Shown here piece by piece: positions 9,754-19,323 of a stretch of 64,000 nucleotides of DNA. Source of the DNA: Legionellaceae bacterium UBA6148. GTDB taxonomy: Bacteria > Pseudomonadota > Gammaproteobacteria > Legionellales > Legionellaceae. Position 1 is the first letter of the stretch. Each line of letters begins with the position of its first letter. The translations under genes and the position numbers were made by a program. The notes beneath the pieces are model-generated. The model did not search any database, was not told the origin of the DNA, and saw only the letters and a program-made list of their open reading frames with translations. The stretch covers positions 9,988 to 73,987 of the forward strand of contig DIUW01000042.1 of NCBI GenBank assembly GCA_002423125.1. Reading direction: 5' to 3'.

Positions 9754-10746
9754 TTATAAAAAGCAACAATTTTTCTTTTTCCAAATCAAAAACCCAAAAT
9801 TATCCCCGTCCCCTGGATAGGTATGCCCCGCTTCCCACGTCACAACCGATTGTCCAAACGGATGGCAGTGCTTAGCGTCAGGAAGCGTATTCACGAGCTG
9901 ATAGCGATAACGGCTTTTGGGTAAAATGGATGAAGCATAGGTTTGACAAATAGCCGGTGCATCTTTTCCAACGGAGTCACGAATCGCGCCCATGCGATGC
10001 AATTTAAAGTCTGCACGTTCGCTTAAGAGCGCGGCAGCCGACAAGGGACTTGCTTGATTGGCGACAAAGCCTGTGAGCGGATAGGTCGAACCTTGCGAGC
10101 CTTGACACCAAAAGAGACTGTCAACCGCATGCCCCACAAGCGAAGTTGTTGCGTCAAACGCACAGGATTCACGAACCGGCGGCGTTGTAAATAAGGTTGC
10201 TTCAGGATTCGTAATAAAAGAAAGCTCCGAATCATTCCAAGTCGGATCGAGCTCTGAGGGATACAGCACGTCAAAATTTTCGGTTTCCATGCATCCCATA
10301 GAGGTTAAAATTTGCAACCAATACATGAGCGGGTATTTGTACCAATGCACGTAGTAAAAAGCCCCACGACCGTCAACGTCAGGCTCTTGTGAGCCACCTA
10401 ATCCTTGGTTTTTAATGTTGAGTTGTATACCAAGATTGACCATGCAATAAGGCTTCCTCGTTACATCAACAAGTGCTGCTGGCTCCCAATAGCCAATCGT
10501 GATGCCAAGGCGGCTCGCCACAACCGAAGGGCATGAGCAAATCGGTTTGCCAGGATTATCCGTATCAGGATAGCCACTTTTAACAACCGCTGATTTCCCA
10601 ATCGTGAGTGGGAATATGCAATTCCAACAAATATCAGTAATTGGGTTTACAAAATGCGCCTTACATTGCGAGGCATTTACGTTCACGGAGAAGAATAAAC
10701 CGATAATCAAACCGAGTGTTTTAACGTCCTTCAATAAGCTATTCAT
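9754..10746 (-). CDS. traU: TraU, pilus assembly / DNA transfer protein
   Basis: 330-residue TraU with a signal peptide (residues 1-25, ending SVNVNA). It shows the family pattern of paired cysteines early in the protein (SQCKAHFVNPITDICWNCIF) and a Gly-Tyr-Trp-Glu-Pro segment near residue 85. The usual length is about 330. The start overlaps the traW stop by 8 bases. In F, TraU is a periplasmic protein needed more for DNA transfer than for pilus formation. Confidence 0.94.
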   Translation of the reverse strand: MNSLLKDVKTLGLIIGLFFSVNVNASQCKAHFVNPITDICWNCIFPLTIGKSAVVKSGYPDTDNPGKPICSCPSVVASRLGITIGYWEPAALVDVTRKPYCMVNLGIQLNIKNQGLGGSQEPDVDGRGAFYYVHWYKYPLMYWLQILTSMGCMETENFDVLYPSELDPTWNDSELSFITNPEATLFTTPPVRESCAFDATTSLVGHAVDSLFWCQGSQGSTYPLTGFVANQASPLSAAALLSERADFKLHRMGAIRDSVGKDAPAICQTYASSILPKSRYRYQLVNTLPDAKHCHPFGQSVVTWEAGHTYPGDGDNFGFLIWKKKNCCFL

Positions 10747-11359
10747 CGTTCACTCCAATTTCTTGAATTTTCCACCGTCGTCCGTCTTGATTCACAACCG
10801 ATGGCACATGCTTAATCTGAAGAAGCGTTGTTAATCGCCCTCCCATATCAAAATAAATTCGGCCGAAATGATTTGCTGCATCACGAATATCACCGCCCGT
10901 TAGAATGAATTTCACGTGTTGGTAGTCTTGATAATGCTGCTTTACCCAAGCTACTTGATACTTGTCATCACCATTAAAGAAAATAAGTGTTTTTGAAAAA
11001 GTCACGGTGTCAAAAGGATTGAGTTTGGTCCCGGCACGCGCCACTTGAAGTCCATTCGGCGCCCAAATGTCTTGCGTCACGGTGATGGTAGGGTCGACAT
11101 GAAACGAAATCGGTGCTGTCGTCGTTTGAAGAACTAAGGGCTTAGGTCGAATGATGTGGTTTGATACGCGTGTCTGCGCTTCTTCAACATAATGCGCGAG
11201 CTCGCCAGAATGCTCCATCTGTTGCAATCGAGCACTAATCACTTGTCGAATGTCAACTTCCAGCACAGGGAAAACCTCGCCGTAATGGCCAAGATTTTCA
11301 GAGAACGCACTGACTGACATCAAGCTTATGATTAAAAGGCACGTCAACTTAGCGTTCAT
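10739..11359 (-). CDS. traW: TraW, pilus assembly protein
   Basis: Periplasmic F-type TraW of about 206 residues. The ATG at 11357-11359 is preferred: it gives the signal peptide MNAKLTCLLIISLMSVSAFS and overlaps the trbI stop by 11 bases. Visible family features are LGHYGEVFPVLEVDI just after the signal peptide and IFFNGDD in the second half. TraW acts with TrbC and TraU. Confidence 0.9.
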   Translation of the reverse strand: MNAKLTCLLIISLMSVSAFSENLGHYGEVFPVLEVDIRQVISARLQQMEHSGELAHYVEEAQTRVSNHIIRPKPLVLQTTTAPISFHVDPTITVTQDIWAPNGLQVARAGTKLNPFDTVTFSKTLIFFNGDDKYQVAWVKQHYQDYQHVKFILTGGDIRDAANHFGRIYFDMGGRLTTLLQIKHVPSVVNQDGRRWKIQEIGVNDE

Positions 11360-11687
11360 GTTTAAGCCTTTGAATAGTTTGCTCAATCATTAACGCGGTA
11401 ATATCCACGTTATTGTGCGTTGATAAGACGCGTGCACTCACAATGGTTACACTGTGTGATTTGCCATAAGCGTCAATGACATCAGGCAATCGTTTCGTAA
11501 ACCGCGCCATTAGTTTTTGTTGTGCTGATTCAGAAATCATTGAGTGCGCAAGACGTGACGCTGGCTCTTCTATTGCACGCGCCATATCAATTACTACGAG
11601 TTTTGTCGGCGAACAAAGCCATGTAATTCCACTGCCAAATAAAAAGCCAATGGAAAAAATAAGCGCCCAGACTCCATTAAGCTTCAT
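11349..11687 (-). CDS. trbI: TrbI, inner-membrane pilus retraction protein
   Basis: Short single-pass protein of 112 residues from the ATG at 11685-11687, which has GGAG six bases upstream and overlaps the traC stop by 11 bases. An N-terminal membrane anchor (WALIFSIGFLFGSGITW) is followed by a periplasmic helical domain, as in F TrbI (128 residues). It lies between traC and traW exactly as in F. Identification rests on position, size and topology plus the general pattern. Confidence 0.83.
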   Translation of the reverse strand: MKLNGVWALIFSIGFLFGSGITWLCSPTKLVVIDMARAIEEPASRLAHSMISESAQQKLMARFTKRLPDVIDAYGKSHSVTIVSARVLSTHNNVDITALMIEQTIQRLKHER

Positions 11688-14223
11688 CGCACGCTCCATA
11701 ATGTTCCCGCGCCACACGTGAAACGGCTTCTGAAAAAGCCATGCCCTGCTTCACATAATTAATCACCGCTTGGTAATCATCGCCATCTGATGAAAGCATC
11801 ACGAGTGTGTACGGATCGACAAACAAACGATGCACGGATGAAATGCCATTCGCTCGCAGGAGCACCTGAGAGAATCCAGCTTGCTTCGCTTTAGGGAACG
11901 AATTGAGTAAATTGACTTCATACTCAGAAAACGTCTCATGCTTTTTTTGATGATCCAGAAGCGAGGATTGTTCTTGTAAAAAAATCAACTTCATCGCGGA
12001 GTTCTCCCAAGCCGCACGCGCTTCTGAAAACTCAAAATAATCATCAATGCCTTGCGTAATCGTCACAAACGAAGCCTTGTGCTTACGCCCCGTTCGAAAC
12101 CCTTTGGTAATGAAGTTGGCTGCAATCGCATCGCCTGTAAAAAACGACCAGGCTTCATCGATGATGCACATCTTTTGTTTGTCTCTCACGGAATTGAACA
12201 TACGGCGCTGAAACTCTGAAATAACCGACAGCAACACCGGTGTACGAATACTCACGTTGTCTTCGATTTCTTTCAAATCAACCACAATCATGCGAGCATG
12301 AGGCGAAAGCTCTGAACGCGCATTAAAGGCACGCCCATGTTCAGAGGCAACGCAATAACGCGTAAGGTTTTTGGATAAAATGCGTGCGGTTGGGAAGGTG
12401 CGGGCGTCTTCTTCATAAAGTGCCAGCAATGCGTCTTGAACGTCATCAATGAGTGATTCTTGTCCTTTGGTGTTAAAAGCTCTCAAAATAGCTTCGCGAA
12501 GCGTGCCGCGATCATCGTCCGTTGCCCCTTCGCGCGGACAGGTGAGTAATTCAAAAAGTGCTATGATGTCATCCAACTCACGCATAATATCGGTGACGTG
12601 CGTAAACGGATTCATAGCAAGGTTTGAATACTCTAAATAAATACCGCCAAGCGACTCACAGAGCTTTCGATAACTACCGCCCACATCAATGATGAAAATA
12701 TCCCCTCCATTAAAAAGCACATTGAGCATCAGCATTTGAATAAAAAAGCTCTTACCACCGCCCGCGGTCCCTGTGACGGCAATGTTGTAGTTTGTACCAA
12801 ACACGCCTGAAAACGGGTCGATGCAAGCAAATTGCTCACGCATGGTGGGGAGTAGAACGCCGCGTCCAACACCCGACCAATCCGCAAGCAAGGGCATGTA
12901 TTGCGTCGCATTCCACGATGAAATGGGCCACATCATGGTGGGAAGCGAAAAGTCGTGTTCAAGTTGTCCTGTAAACAAGAAAGGCATGCTTGCGAGAAAA
13001 TAAGGTAATTGCAGGCGTGTTGCACTGCTCAACTTAATGCCGTTGTAGGCAAATACGCTTTTAGTCGCCTCAACATCGCGTGCCGCCTCATTCACACGCG
13101 AAAAAAGAATGACGTTATAGAGCATTTTGCACGCTCGCGTTTTTTGCGCCGATAAATCATCTCGAAACGCTCGCCATGCGCGTGCTTGCTCTTCGGTGCC
13201 GGCAACAAGGAGCGCGTAATCACTTTTTGCTTTTTTATCAAGGCTTCTGGTTTTTCGATTGGCGCGCCCTTCTGCTTTCAGAGCCTCATCGACTTTATAA
13301 ACGACTGAGATGATGTGATTACAAGGCACGCTTTGTTCGGGATGAAAAATATTACTCGTGTTATTGATGTTATCCCATAGATGAAATTCTGCAGGCAAAC
13401 TATCAATTGTTAAGACAGAGACGAGTGAATCAAAGGCTTTATTCTCCGCGTTAGTGCCTGAAAAAAACAGGCCATGTTGATGCACTTCACAATCAAAATC
13501 ACGCGACAGGAGTTGGTGTTTTAACAGCGAACTTTTGTCATACGCAACGTCGGCTTTTTGTATGGTGTCGGGGCAATTATTTAAAAAATAATGGATGAGA
13601 CTTAAAAAATCTTCCGCACCAGAGGCTTTAAATCCAATTTTTGCAGCCGTTAGAGATGCTTCAAAGGAAACCTGAAACTGCCCAAATGCCGCTTTGATGT
13701 CACGCTCCGAGCCTTTTTTGATTTTATCAACCACAATAAAGCATTCTGTATTCGTGAGACGTGGGCGAATGTTGGTGTTGGTTTTAAATCCGAGACGAGC
13801 TGCATCGCTGTAGAAGGCGTGAAGATTGGTGCCTAACGTATTCAGGTTTGCAAAATCGCTTGATGCAAATTGGCGAGCAAAAGCGTCTATCTCACGGCCC
13901 ACCTGGTTGTGTTTTACAAGGATAACTTGAAGCGTAAACTCATGGGAAACCTTGGTGCGAATGATTAAATCCAGTTGCTCAGCGATTTGCTCATTCGCGC
14001 CGGTTAATGGAATAACCCGATAAATCAATCCCGCACTATGAGCATTAAAAAATAACTTCGACTCCTCATCAAAATATTGATAAGGCAATAGCGTTTCAGA
14101 AAACGAAGGATAGCGGTGATCGGTTAATTTTAACGAGCAGGGCGTTTTATCAATAGGCTCATCGAGTACGTCATGAATCATGTCCCTTGTATCCTTAATC
14201 CAATCTTTCATTTTAGCAAGCAT
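11677..14223 (-). CDS. traC: TraC, VirB4-like pilus assembly ATPase
   Basis: 848-residue cytoplasmic ATPase that powers pilus assembly. The Walker A motif GTAGGGKS lies at about residues 485-492 and the Walker B segment MCIIDEAWSFF near 685. The N-terminal TraC_F_IV-type domain precedes these. Length matches F TraC (875). It follows the small lipoprotein gene by 11 bases. VirB4/TraC ATPases are the most conserved part of type IV secretion, so the call is secure. Confidence 0.95.
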   Translation of the reverse strand: MLAKMKDWIKDTRDMIHDVLDEPIDKTPCSLKLTDHRYPSFSETLLPYQYFDEESKLFFNAHSAGLIYRVIPLTGANEQIAEQLDLIIRTKVSHEFTLQVILVKHNQVGREIDAFARQFASSDFANLNTLGTNLHAFYSDAARLGFKTNTNIRPRLTNTECFIVVDKIKKGSERDIKAAFGQFQVSFEASLTAAKIGFKASGAEDFLSLIHYFLNNCPDTIQKADVAYDKSSLLKHQLLSRDFDCEVHQHGLFFSGTNAENKAFDSLVSVLTIDSLPAEFHLWDNINNTSNIFHPEQSVPCNHIISVVYKVDEALKAEGRANRKTRSLDKKAKSDYALLVAGTEEQARAWRAFRDDLSAQKTRACKMLYNVILFSRVNEAARDVEATKSVFAYNGIKLSSATRLQLPYFLASMPFLFTGQLEHDFSLPTMMWPISSWNATQYMPLLADWSGVGRGVLLPTMREQFACIDPFSGVFGTNYNIAVTGTAGGGKSFFIQMLMLNVLFNGGDIFIIDVGGSYRKLCESLGGIYLEYSNLAMNPFTHVTDIMRELDDIIALFELLTCPREGATDDDRGTLREAILRAFNTKGQESLIDDVQDALLALYEEDARTFPTARILSKNLTRYCVASEHGRAFNARSELSPHARMIVVDLKEIEDNVSIRTPVLLSVISEFQRRMFNSVRDKQKMCIIDEAWSFFTGDAIAANFITKGFRTGRKHKASFVTITQGIDDYFEFSEARAAWENSAMKLIFLQEQSSLLDHQKKHETFSEYEVNLLNSFPKAKQAGFSQVLLRANGISSVHRLFVDPYTLVMLSSDGDDYQAVINYVKQGMAFSEAVSRVAREHYGACDEA

Positions 14224-14234
14224 TGCTGTCTCCT

Positions 14235-14477
14235 TTATTTCTGATAATTGGAAGGTCGGACTCGAATAACAGATGCTGTTGAAGCCTGTTGTACAAACTG
14301 TCCGTCTGGCGTGTAACGTTTTTCAGTGACCATGCGATTAACCATTTCCATACTTTGGCACCCTCCCCTTTCATAAAACGGACATCGCGCATCGTGTGAA
14401 TCGAGAATCGATTGGCCGCATCCAGCAAGGATGAACGCCATGAATAAAATACTTAAACGAAAGATGCACTTAACCAT
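14235..14477 (-). CDS. traV: TraV-like outer-membrane lipoprotein (short form)
   Basis: 80-residue lipoprotein. The ATG at 14475-14477 overlaps the traB stop by 8 bases, has GGAG upstream and gives a signal ending in the lipobox LAGC. After the lipidation cysteine comes CPFYERGGCQSMEMVNRMV, matching the TraV pattern of two cysteines followed by a MEEAN-like helix. F TraV is 171 residues, so this is a minimal version that keeps only the N-terminal signature. In the F system TraV anchors the TraK-TraB core to the outer membrane. Confidence 0.78.
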   Translation of the reverse strand: MVKCIFRLSILFMAFILAGCGQSILDSHDARCPFYERGGCQSMEMVNRMVTEKRYTPDGQFVQQASTASVIRVRPSNYQK

Positions 14478-15981
14478 GAGGAGTTGCTCCATTGTTGAGG
14501 GTTGAAAATAAAGGAGTGCTCGCGTTACTTTGCCGCATGAAGTCAGCGGCGCCATTTGGGGCGGTGGCCATTACGCTATCTGTATTTTGAGGCGCGTCGC
14601 TCATGTCAGTAGATTGTTCAACGTTTGACGCACGACTGACGGATGTTGTCACATTGAACGCTTTATCATCGCGATTCGCTTCATCAATGGCCTTCCCGGA
14701 CTCATACACTTGATGCTCTTTATCAATCCAAAACCCTTTGGTGAATAAGACCGACACATGCCGTCCGGCGCGTGCCACAACGAGCGGATGATAGATGTCT
14801 GCGATTTTCATGATGTAGTCTGAGATGCGATTCGCAGGATTACTGAGCGCACCACCGGCCGCCGATTGGCCGAGTGCTGTTGCCGTTCCATAAGCCGTAA
14901 TAGTCCCAACGCTTGGATTAATGGTTTGCGCCGTATTGAAATTTCTAAGCCCGTCACCAAATCCTGCAAGCATCCCTGCCGCCGCTGAATAACCCAGCAA
15001 CGGTTTTGTTTTTAAAATCGAAGTACCGCGTAAATCTTGCATCGCGTCCATGTCAAAGATGGCGCCATAGGCTTTTTGTTCAAAATTAATGATTTTACCC
15101 GCGCAAGAGACCGTTTCGACATGAAGCACGACGGAGTTTGCTGATAAATCACCATAGCTTGAAACCAGCACAAAGCAGTCTCTCAAATGTGAGCGTTGCT
15201 CATTCGGCATAATGCCATCGGACGTTAAGCGCACGAGCGCTGTTCCCATGTTTTTAGAGCCATTAATGCCCGCATCACCTTGAATGCCCGTCAACATGAC
15301 GCCTTCAAAAAATGAGCCTGCCCAAACGTAATTGCGCGCCGTGCGTGCTTCAGTCTTCGCTTTTTTACGCGAATTAAACCGGACTGTTTCAAGGCCTGCG
15401 TTTCGATAAATCTCGCGCTCGGTTTTTTGTCGTTCAATACGGCGTGCTTCCATCTCTTCACGTGTGAGTGGGCGAGTTGTTTGCACACCCTGTCCTGCGT
15501 TTTGTGCATTCATCGCTAATGCCACTTGCAGTTGTTCATTGGTTTTTTGGCTCTCTCCTTCAAGGCGCGTGAGTTTGACTTGCATCGCGTCAAGCGCTGC
15601 TTTCGTGTCCGCGTCAGGTGCATTTTCCTTTAATGCCGTTTCTGTATTTTTTGCATTTTCTTCGACTGTGTTTTTTAAGGCGTTTAATTCACGCTGTTGT
15701 TTTTCAATCAAGGCTTCATCGCTATCTTTATTAAACCCAGCATCAAACGCCCCATCAAAACTCGCCTCTTCTTGTTTTGCTGTAAGCGTTTGAGGATGGG
15801 CTTCAAGGCGATAAAAACCAACGGATATCACAAGAATCAACAGTAGTATGGCTGCGTGGCGTAATTGCTCATTTTTGGCAAGTTGATTTAAATTAACGTG
15901 TCGCTTTTTAAGACACCCGTTTTTAAGTTTTTTGACCATTAAGCGCAATCGCGCTTTCAATCGATTTGAATTAACCTTCAT
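14470..15981 (-). CDS. traB: TraB, core-complex scaffold (VirB10-like)
   Basis: About 503 residues from the ATG at 15979-15981, which overlaps the traK stop by 11 bases. It has a single N-terminal membrane span (HAAILLLILVISVGFY), then a long coiled-coil region rich in Glu/Ala/Lys (about residues 75-150), then the TraB/VirB10 beta-barrel domain (GSFFEGVMLTGIQGDA ... LGYSAAAGMLAGFGDG). With TraK and TraV it forms the envelope-spanning core of the channel. Confidence 0.94.
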   Translation of the reverse strand: MKVNSNRLKARLRLMVKKLKNGCLKKRHVNLNQLAKNEQLRHAAILLLILVISVGFYRLEAHPQTLTAKQEEASFDGAFDAGFNKDSDEALIEKQQRELNALKNTVEENAKNTETALKENAPDADTKAALDAMQVKLTRLEGESQKTNEQLQVALAMNAQNAGQGVQTTRPLTREEMEARRIERQKTEREIYRNAGLETVRFNSRKKAKTEARTARNYVWAGSFFEGVMLTGIQGDAGINGSKNMGTALVRLTSDGIMPNEQRSHLRDCFVLVSSYGDLSANSVVLHVETVSCAGKIINFEQKAYGAIFDMDAMQDLRGTSILKTKPLLGYSAAAGMLAGFGDGLRNFNTAQTINPSVGTITAYGTATALGQSAAGGALSNPANRISDYIMKIADIYHPLVVARAGRHVSVLFTKGFWIDKEHQVYESGKAIDEANRDDKAFNVTTSVSRASNVEQSTDMSDAPQNTDSVMATAPNGAADFMRQSNASTPLFSTLNNGATPHG

Positions 15982-16696
15982 GGCGATATAACCCGTATAA
16001 GTAAGCAACCTGTTTCGGAGCAAGAGCGTCCTCACTCAGGGTGAGTGACTCTGCATTTCGTCTATCAAAGAGTTGCGTTGAAAGCTCGATGGGACGTGAG
16101 GCTTTATTTTCAAGGCGATACACATAACCCGTTAAACGCTCACCTTCATAGCGTTTTTCAAGACTTACTTTTATGTCTTTTTTGACATAAAAAGGTCTTG
16201 ATAGGACGCGCGCCTCGAGAAAGTCTTTTGGAACTTCACCCTCCTGCATTTGACTCATCACCTCTTCAATTTCGGATGGGTTATGAGACGTCTTCGCGAG
16301 ATAGTTTGATGCCGGTTGTCGCGCAATCAGTCGCACCGTTTTGCCAGCCGACTCATCCGATTTAATCGTTAATGAAAAATGATGCTTTTTGTCGGTTGTG
16401 AAGAAAATCGTCAGTGGTTCATCAAATCGCGGCTTAAGGTAGGCGGACTCCTCAAGGCTGTTTGGATTTTCCATGTCGCTTTTATCCATAATCACGGTCG
16501 CCTCTGGGTAGCTTGCGCTGATGATTTTCTCGCCCTCCACAAAGATGCGGTTATAATTTAAGCGCGAAAGCGATACGTTAAATTGCTCTCCTTCTTGAAA
16601 AGCAATTTGCAGAGGCGCTGTTCCAGCAAAAGCCGTACCTAAAAAGAAGGCACTGAATAGCGCGCCTATGACGCGGGTTTTAATGACGCTTGTCAT
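15971..16696 (-). CDS. traK: TraK, core-complex secretin-like protein (VirB9-like)
   Basis: 241-residue periplasmic protein with a signal peptide ending at GTAFA near residue 25. The body has the TraK pattern LSRLNYNRIFVEG near residue 42 and a C-terminal beta-rich domain. It overlaps traE by 17 bases and traB by 11. Its typical length and position after traE support the call. Confidence 0.92.
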   Translation of the reverse strand: MTSVIKTRVIGALFSAFFLGTAFAGTAPLQIAFQEGEQFNVSLSRLNYNRIFVEGEKIISASYPEATVIMDKSDMENPNSLEESAYLKPRFDEPLTIFFTTDKKHHFSLTIKSDESAGKTVRLIARQPASNYLAKTSHNPSEIEEVMSQMQEGEVPKDFLEARVLSRPFYVKKDIKVSLEKRYEGERLTGYVYRLENKASRPIELSTQLFDRRNAESLTLSEDALAPKQVAYLYGLYRHEG

Positions 16697-17249
16697 CCGT
16701 TATCTCCTTAATTGATTCGATCCCCAAGAGCCCATTTTTAAATGTAAACTGCAGAAGGTAGGTTTTTTGCTGCGGGTTTAATGGCAGGCCATGGCTTGTG
16801 CGCACGAGTTGCCCTGAAATTTTCCCTTGTGCATGATCTACATCAACGTCAATTCGTTCTGCATAAAATACACTGCTCATGTTTTTACTAAAAACAGCGC
16901 CCTTTTCAACGTCCAGCAAGTGGTGAAAGGCCTCGGCGTGGTTTGCAGGGATAAGGTGAGATAACGTTTTATAACGAGACTCAATCGTCTCAGGGTTATA
17001 GGTTAGCCTCAAATCAGCCGCCTTCGCTGTCATCTCTTTTAAATAACTAGGCGAATAACTGCTCCCGCCGATACTGAATTCTTCTCCGGTGCAGACTGGA
17101 AGCCAATGAGTTTCATGGTGCGCGATGACATAAAAACAAAGTACTGCAAGCACCAAAACTGCAATCGTTGAGCCCATCGCCCAGAGGAGCGTGAGCTTTA
17201 ACAAAAGTCGATTACGTTGAATGGCATTATCACGAAAAGATGTTTGCAT
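16680..17249 (-). CDS. traE: TraE, inner-membrane core protein (VirB5/8-like fold)
   Basis: 189-residue protein with one N-terminal membrane segment (residues about 22-46) and a periplasmic domain, matching F TraE (188 residues). The segment SPSYLKEMTAKAADLRLTYNPE is characteristic of the family. It lies 4 bases after traL and before traK as in F. Confidence 0.92.
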   Translation of the reverse strand: MQTSFRDNAIQRNRLLLKLTLLWAMGSTIAVLVLAVLCFYVIAHHETHWLPVCTGEEFSIGGSSYSPSYLKEMTAKAADLRLTYNPETIESRYKTLSHLIPANHAEAFHHLLDVEKGAVFSKNMSSVFYAERIDVDVDHAQGKISGQLVRTSHGLPLNPQQKTYLLQFTFKNGLLGIESIKEITDDKRH

Positions 17250-17253
17250 ACAT

Positions 17254-17544
17254 TCACCTTACATAAATTCGGTGGGCTGAATCAGGCATGAACCTAAACA
17301 GCACATGGGTAAGCTTTTTTGGCAACGCCCAATACACGATTGCAAAAAGCCCGCGAATAGGAAGTCCACCAAACTTAAAATGCATCAATGCACTGAGTGC
17401 CGCACCGATTAAAAAAAGCGGGGTCGCCATGCCAATCAGAAGGCCAATCCCTGTTAAACAAAACACAGGGAGGCCTGTTGTTACCGGCACACCGAAAATT
17501 TTCGGCTCATCCGATAACATGAAGGTGTGGTAGTTGCGGGCCAT
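17254..17544 (-). CDS. traL: TraL, pilus assembly membrane protein
   Basis: 96-residue protein with two membrane segments (residues about 22-60) and the family N-terminus of Leu-Asp/Glu-Pro type followed by a C-terminal basic tail (LFRFMPDSAHRIYVR). F TraL is 91 residues. It shares one base with the traA stop, an arrangement that fits the traA-L-E block. Confidence 0.9.
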   Translation of the reverse strand: MARNYHTFMLSDEPKIFGVPVTTGLPVFCLTGIGLLIGMATPLFLIGAALSALMHFKFGGLPIRGLFAIVYWALPKKLTHVLFRFMPDSAHRIYVR

Positions 17545-17861
17545 TATTTAAGCGCCCAATGCGTAAACGCCATCAGAACAGGAAGGCCACCCAGCAACAT
17601 GATGTTTTTGGTTTTAATGTACCCAATCCCTGCCAATATCCCCTCGCCAAGATAGAGGTAATACTCAACGTCTGAGCCCGCCCCGAAGGTTTTACCGACG
17701 TCTGCTTTTAAACCTGACAAGTAATTCGTTCCATCAGCAAAGCTTGTTGAAGGCATCAAGCAATAGAACACCAAGCCTAAGATTAAGAACGGCAAAACCT
17801 CACGGCTGTAGACGTAAAACTTGAGGCTTAAATCATTTAAAGTTGCTGTTATTTTCATCAT
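17544..17861 (-). CDS. traA: TraA, propilin of the conjugative pilus
   Basis: 105-residue pilin precursor. A long leader with a positively charged start and hydrophobic core ends at STSFA, giving a predicted mature pilin of about 62 residues with two hydrophobic helices, as in F pilin (leader 51, mature 70). It is the first gene of the A-L-E-K-B block. A GAGGGA ribosome binding site precedes the ATG. Confidence 0.88.
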   Translation of the reverse strand: MMKITATLNDLSLKFYVYSREVLPFLILGLVFYCLMPSTSFADGTNYLSGLKADVGKTFGAGSDVEYYLYLGEGILAGIGYIKTKNIMLLGGLPVLMAFTHWALK

Positions 17862-17976
17862 TCCCTCGTTTTTTGGTTAAAAAAATCCTGCAAGCCCTGT
17901 TTTTGGCTTTATTTAAATAGGTTAATTGGGTTGTTTGTAACGATTAACGAACGGTGTCGTTGTTAAGATTAATCAT

Positions 17977-18315
17977 TCATGTCGCCTCCTCATGCATGCG
18001 ATTTTTTGAAGCTTGGTTTGCTGCATGCAGTTCATCGGCAATGATTGCGAGTTTTTCATTCATGAGATGCATTTCATTGATAAGCATGACGTATTCACCA
18101 GCGTGCGTTATATCGGGTAATTCAGATCCTAAGCTCAATAAAAAAGCGTAGAACGATTCATTTTTCATGATGTTTTGAAATGTAGCGACATCATTGATGC
18201 TTTGTCGGGCGACATTTTGAGTGATGTTTCTATTTGTTTCAGGCACATACAATGGATTTGCTAACGCACTTCCCATTGAACTAAGCATCATGACCGCAAG
18301 TACTATTTTTTTCAT
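17977..18315 (-). CDS. Small exported protein between traT and traA
   Basis: 112-residue protein with a clear signal peptide (MKKIVLAVMMLSSMGSALA). The mature part is helical and polar, and I do not recognise a family. It follows traT by 23 bases and precedes traA by about 115 bases, so it is probably co-transcribed with the transfer genes and may act in the periplasm in pilus biogenesis or exclusion. Role is inferred from context only. Confidence 0.65.
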   Translation of the reverse strand: MKKIVLAVMMLSSMGSALANPLYVPETNRNITQNVARQSINDVATFQNIMKNESFYAFLLSLGSELPDITHAGEYVMLINEMHLMNEKLAIIADELHAANQASKNRMHEEAT

Positions 18316-18338
18316 TGTCTAATCTCCTTTTAATTGAG

Positions 18339-19100
18339 CTAAAAAATTCCAACCAAGGCTTTAACAAGTCCTGACTGAAGGGCAGGCACTGCATCTTTGA
18401 AGCTTAAATTGACTTTATCCGCATTCGAGACAAGACGTACTCGATAACGTTGATACTGACTATCCATTGTCGATACTTGATTCAAACTCGACGCACTGCC
18501 TTGTTTTAATGAGGCACGATGCTCTTCATGAACATGCACGTTCCCAGCAACTTTTTCACTGATTTGAACGTCAGTAATCATCGTATAGTTCACATCCTTA
18601 ACGAGTGAGTCCGCGGCCAGACCAACCAATCCTCCCGCAATTCCCCCACCAATCATTGCATTACTGTTATGCGTTAAAGAGCCCAATGCAGCACCTGCAA
18701 CACCACCGGCTAATGCACTTCCAAAACCGCCTCCCAAAGCTGATTGGCTAGCAGCAACACTCATTTTTCCCACTTTCAATATATTGGCCTGCAGCAAGTA
18801 ATGCGCGCTGTTTGGGGTATTGACGACTCGGTAGCCATGGGCTTTGAAGGATGATTTCAAGGCTGGATCAACATTAATCTCTTGGTCGGATGTATTTTTA
18901 ACCGATACAAATACCGTTTTTTGCGAATCGGTAACGGGATTTAAGAAAACCGTTTCACTGAGTTTGGTACTTGTTTCTAAATGACCGTGTTCGATGGCCG
19001 TTGCGGTTGCCGCGCATCCCCCCAGTATCGTGGCTGCCCCCATGAGCGTCGTGCAGCCCCATGCCCTTTTGTTCTCTTTTAATCTTAAAAACCCTTGCAT
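18339..19100 (-). CDS. traT: TraT surface-exclusion lipoprotein
   Basis: 253-residue TraT family outer-membrane lipoprotein. The signal peptide ends in the lipobox LGGC near residue 29. The middle has the glycine-rich TraT signature (GGGFGSALAGGVAGAALGS and GGGIAGGLVGLAADSLV) and the segment YTMITDVQI. F TraT (about 244 residues) blocks redundant mating and can give serum resistance. Here traT is upstream of traA rather than after traG as in F. Confidence 0.95.
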   Translation of the reverse strand: MQGFLRLKENKRAWGCTTLMGAATILGGCAATATAIEHGHLETSTKLSETVFLNPVTDSQKTVFVSVKNTSDQEINVDPALKSSFKAHGYRVVNTPNSAHYLLQANILKVGKMSVAASQSALGGGFGSALAGGVAGAALGSLTHNSNAMIGGGIAGGLVGLAADSLVKDVNYTMITDVQISEKVAGNVHVHEEHRASLKQGSASSLNQVSTMDSQYQRYRVRLVSNADKVNLSFKDAVPALQSGLVKALVGIF

Positions 19101-19119
19101 ATCACACTCCCTTTTTTTA

Positions 19120-19323
19120 TTAATGAACTAAATAATTCGATTGTTGCTTTAATACCAAATACTTTAGGAAATCAGCTGCAGAGTGCGCCTCTTGTGATAA
19201 CTGATTCAAATCACTATCCAATAAGGACTGATAAGCAAGCCCAAGATAGTCTGCACAAAGCTTTAATAAAGTTGCCAAATCCTGTTGACTATATGTTTTC
19301 ATCCGTGTTATTTCATGCATCAT
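19120..19323 (-). CDS. Small hypothetical protein (67 residues)
   Basis: Short, mostly helical, acidic protein of 67 residues or slightly less. No signal peptide or known motif. It overlaps the stop of the upstream helicase-loader candidate by 4 bases and ends 19 bases before traT, so it is in the same transcription unit. Coding status is supported by this tight packing only. Function unknown. Confidence 0.5.
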   Translation of the reverse strand: MMHEITRMKTYSQQDLATLLKLCADYLGLAYQSLLDSDLNQLSQEAHSAADFLKYLVLKQQSNYLVH

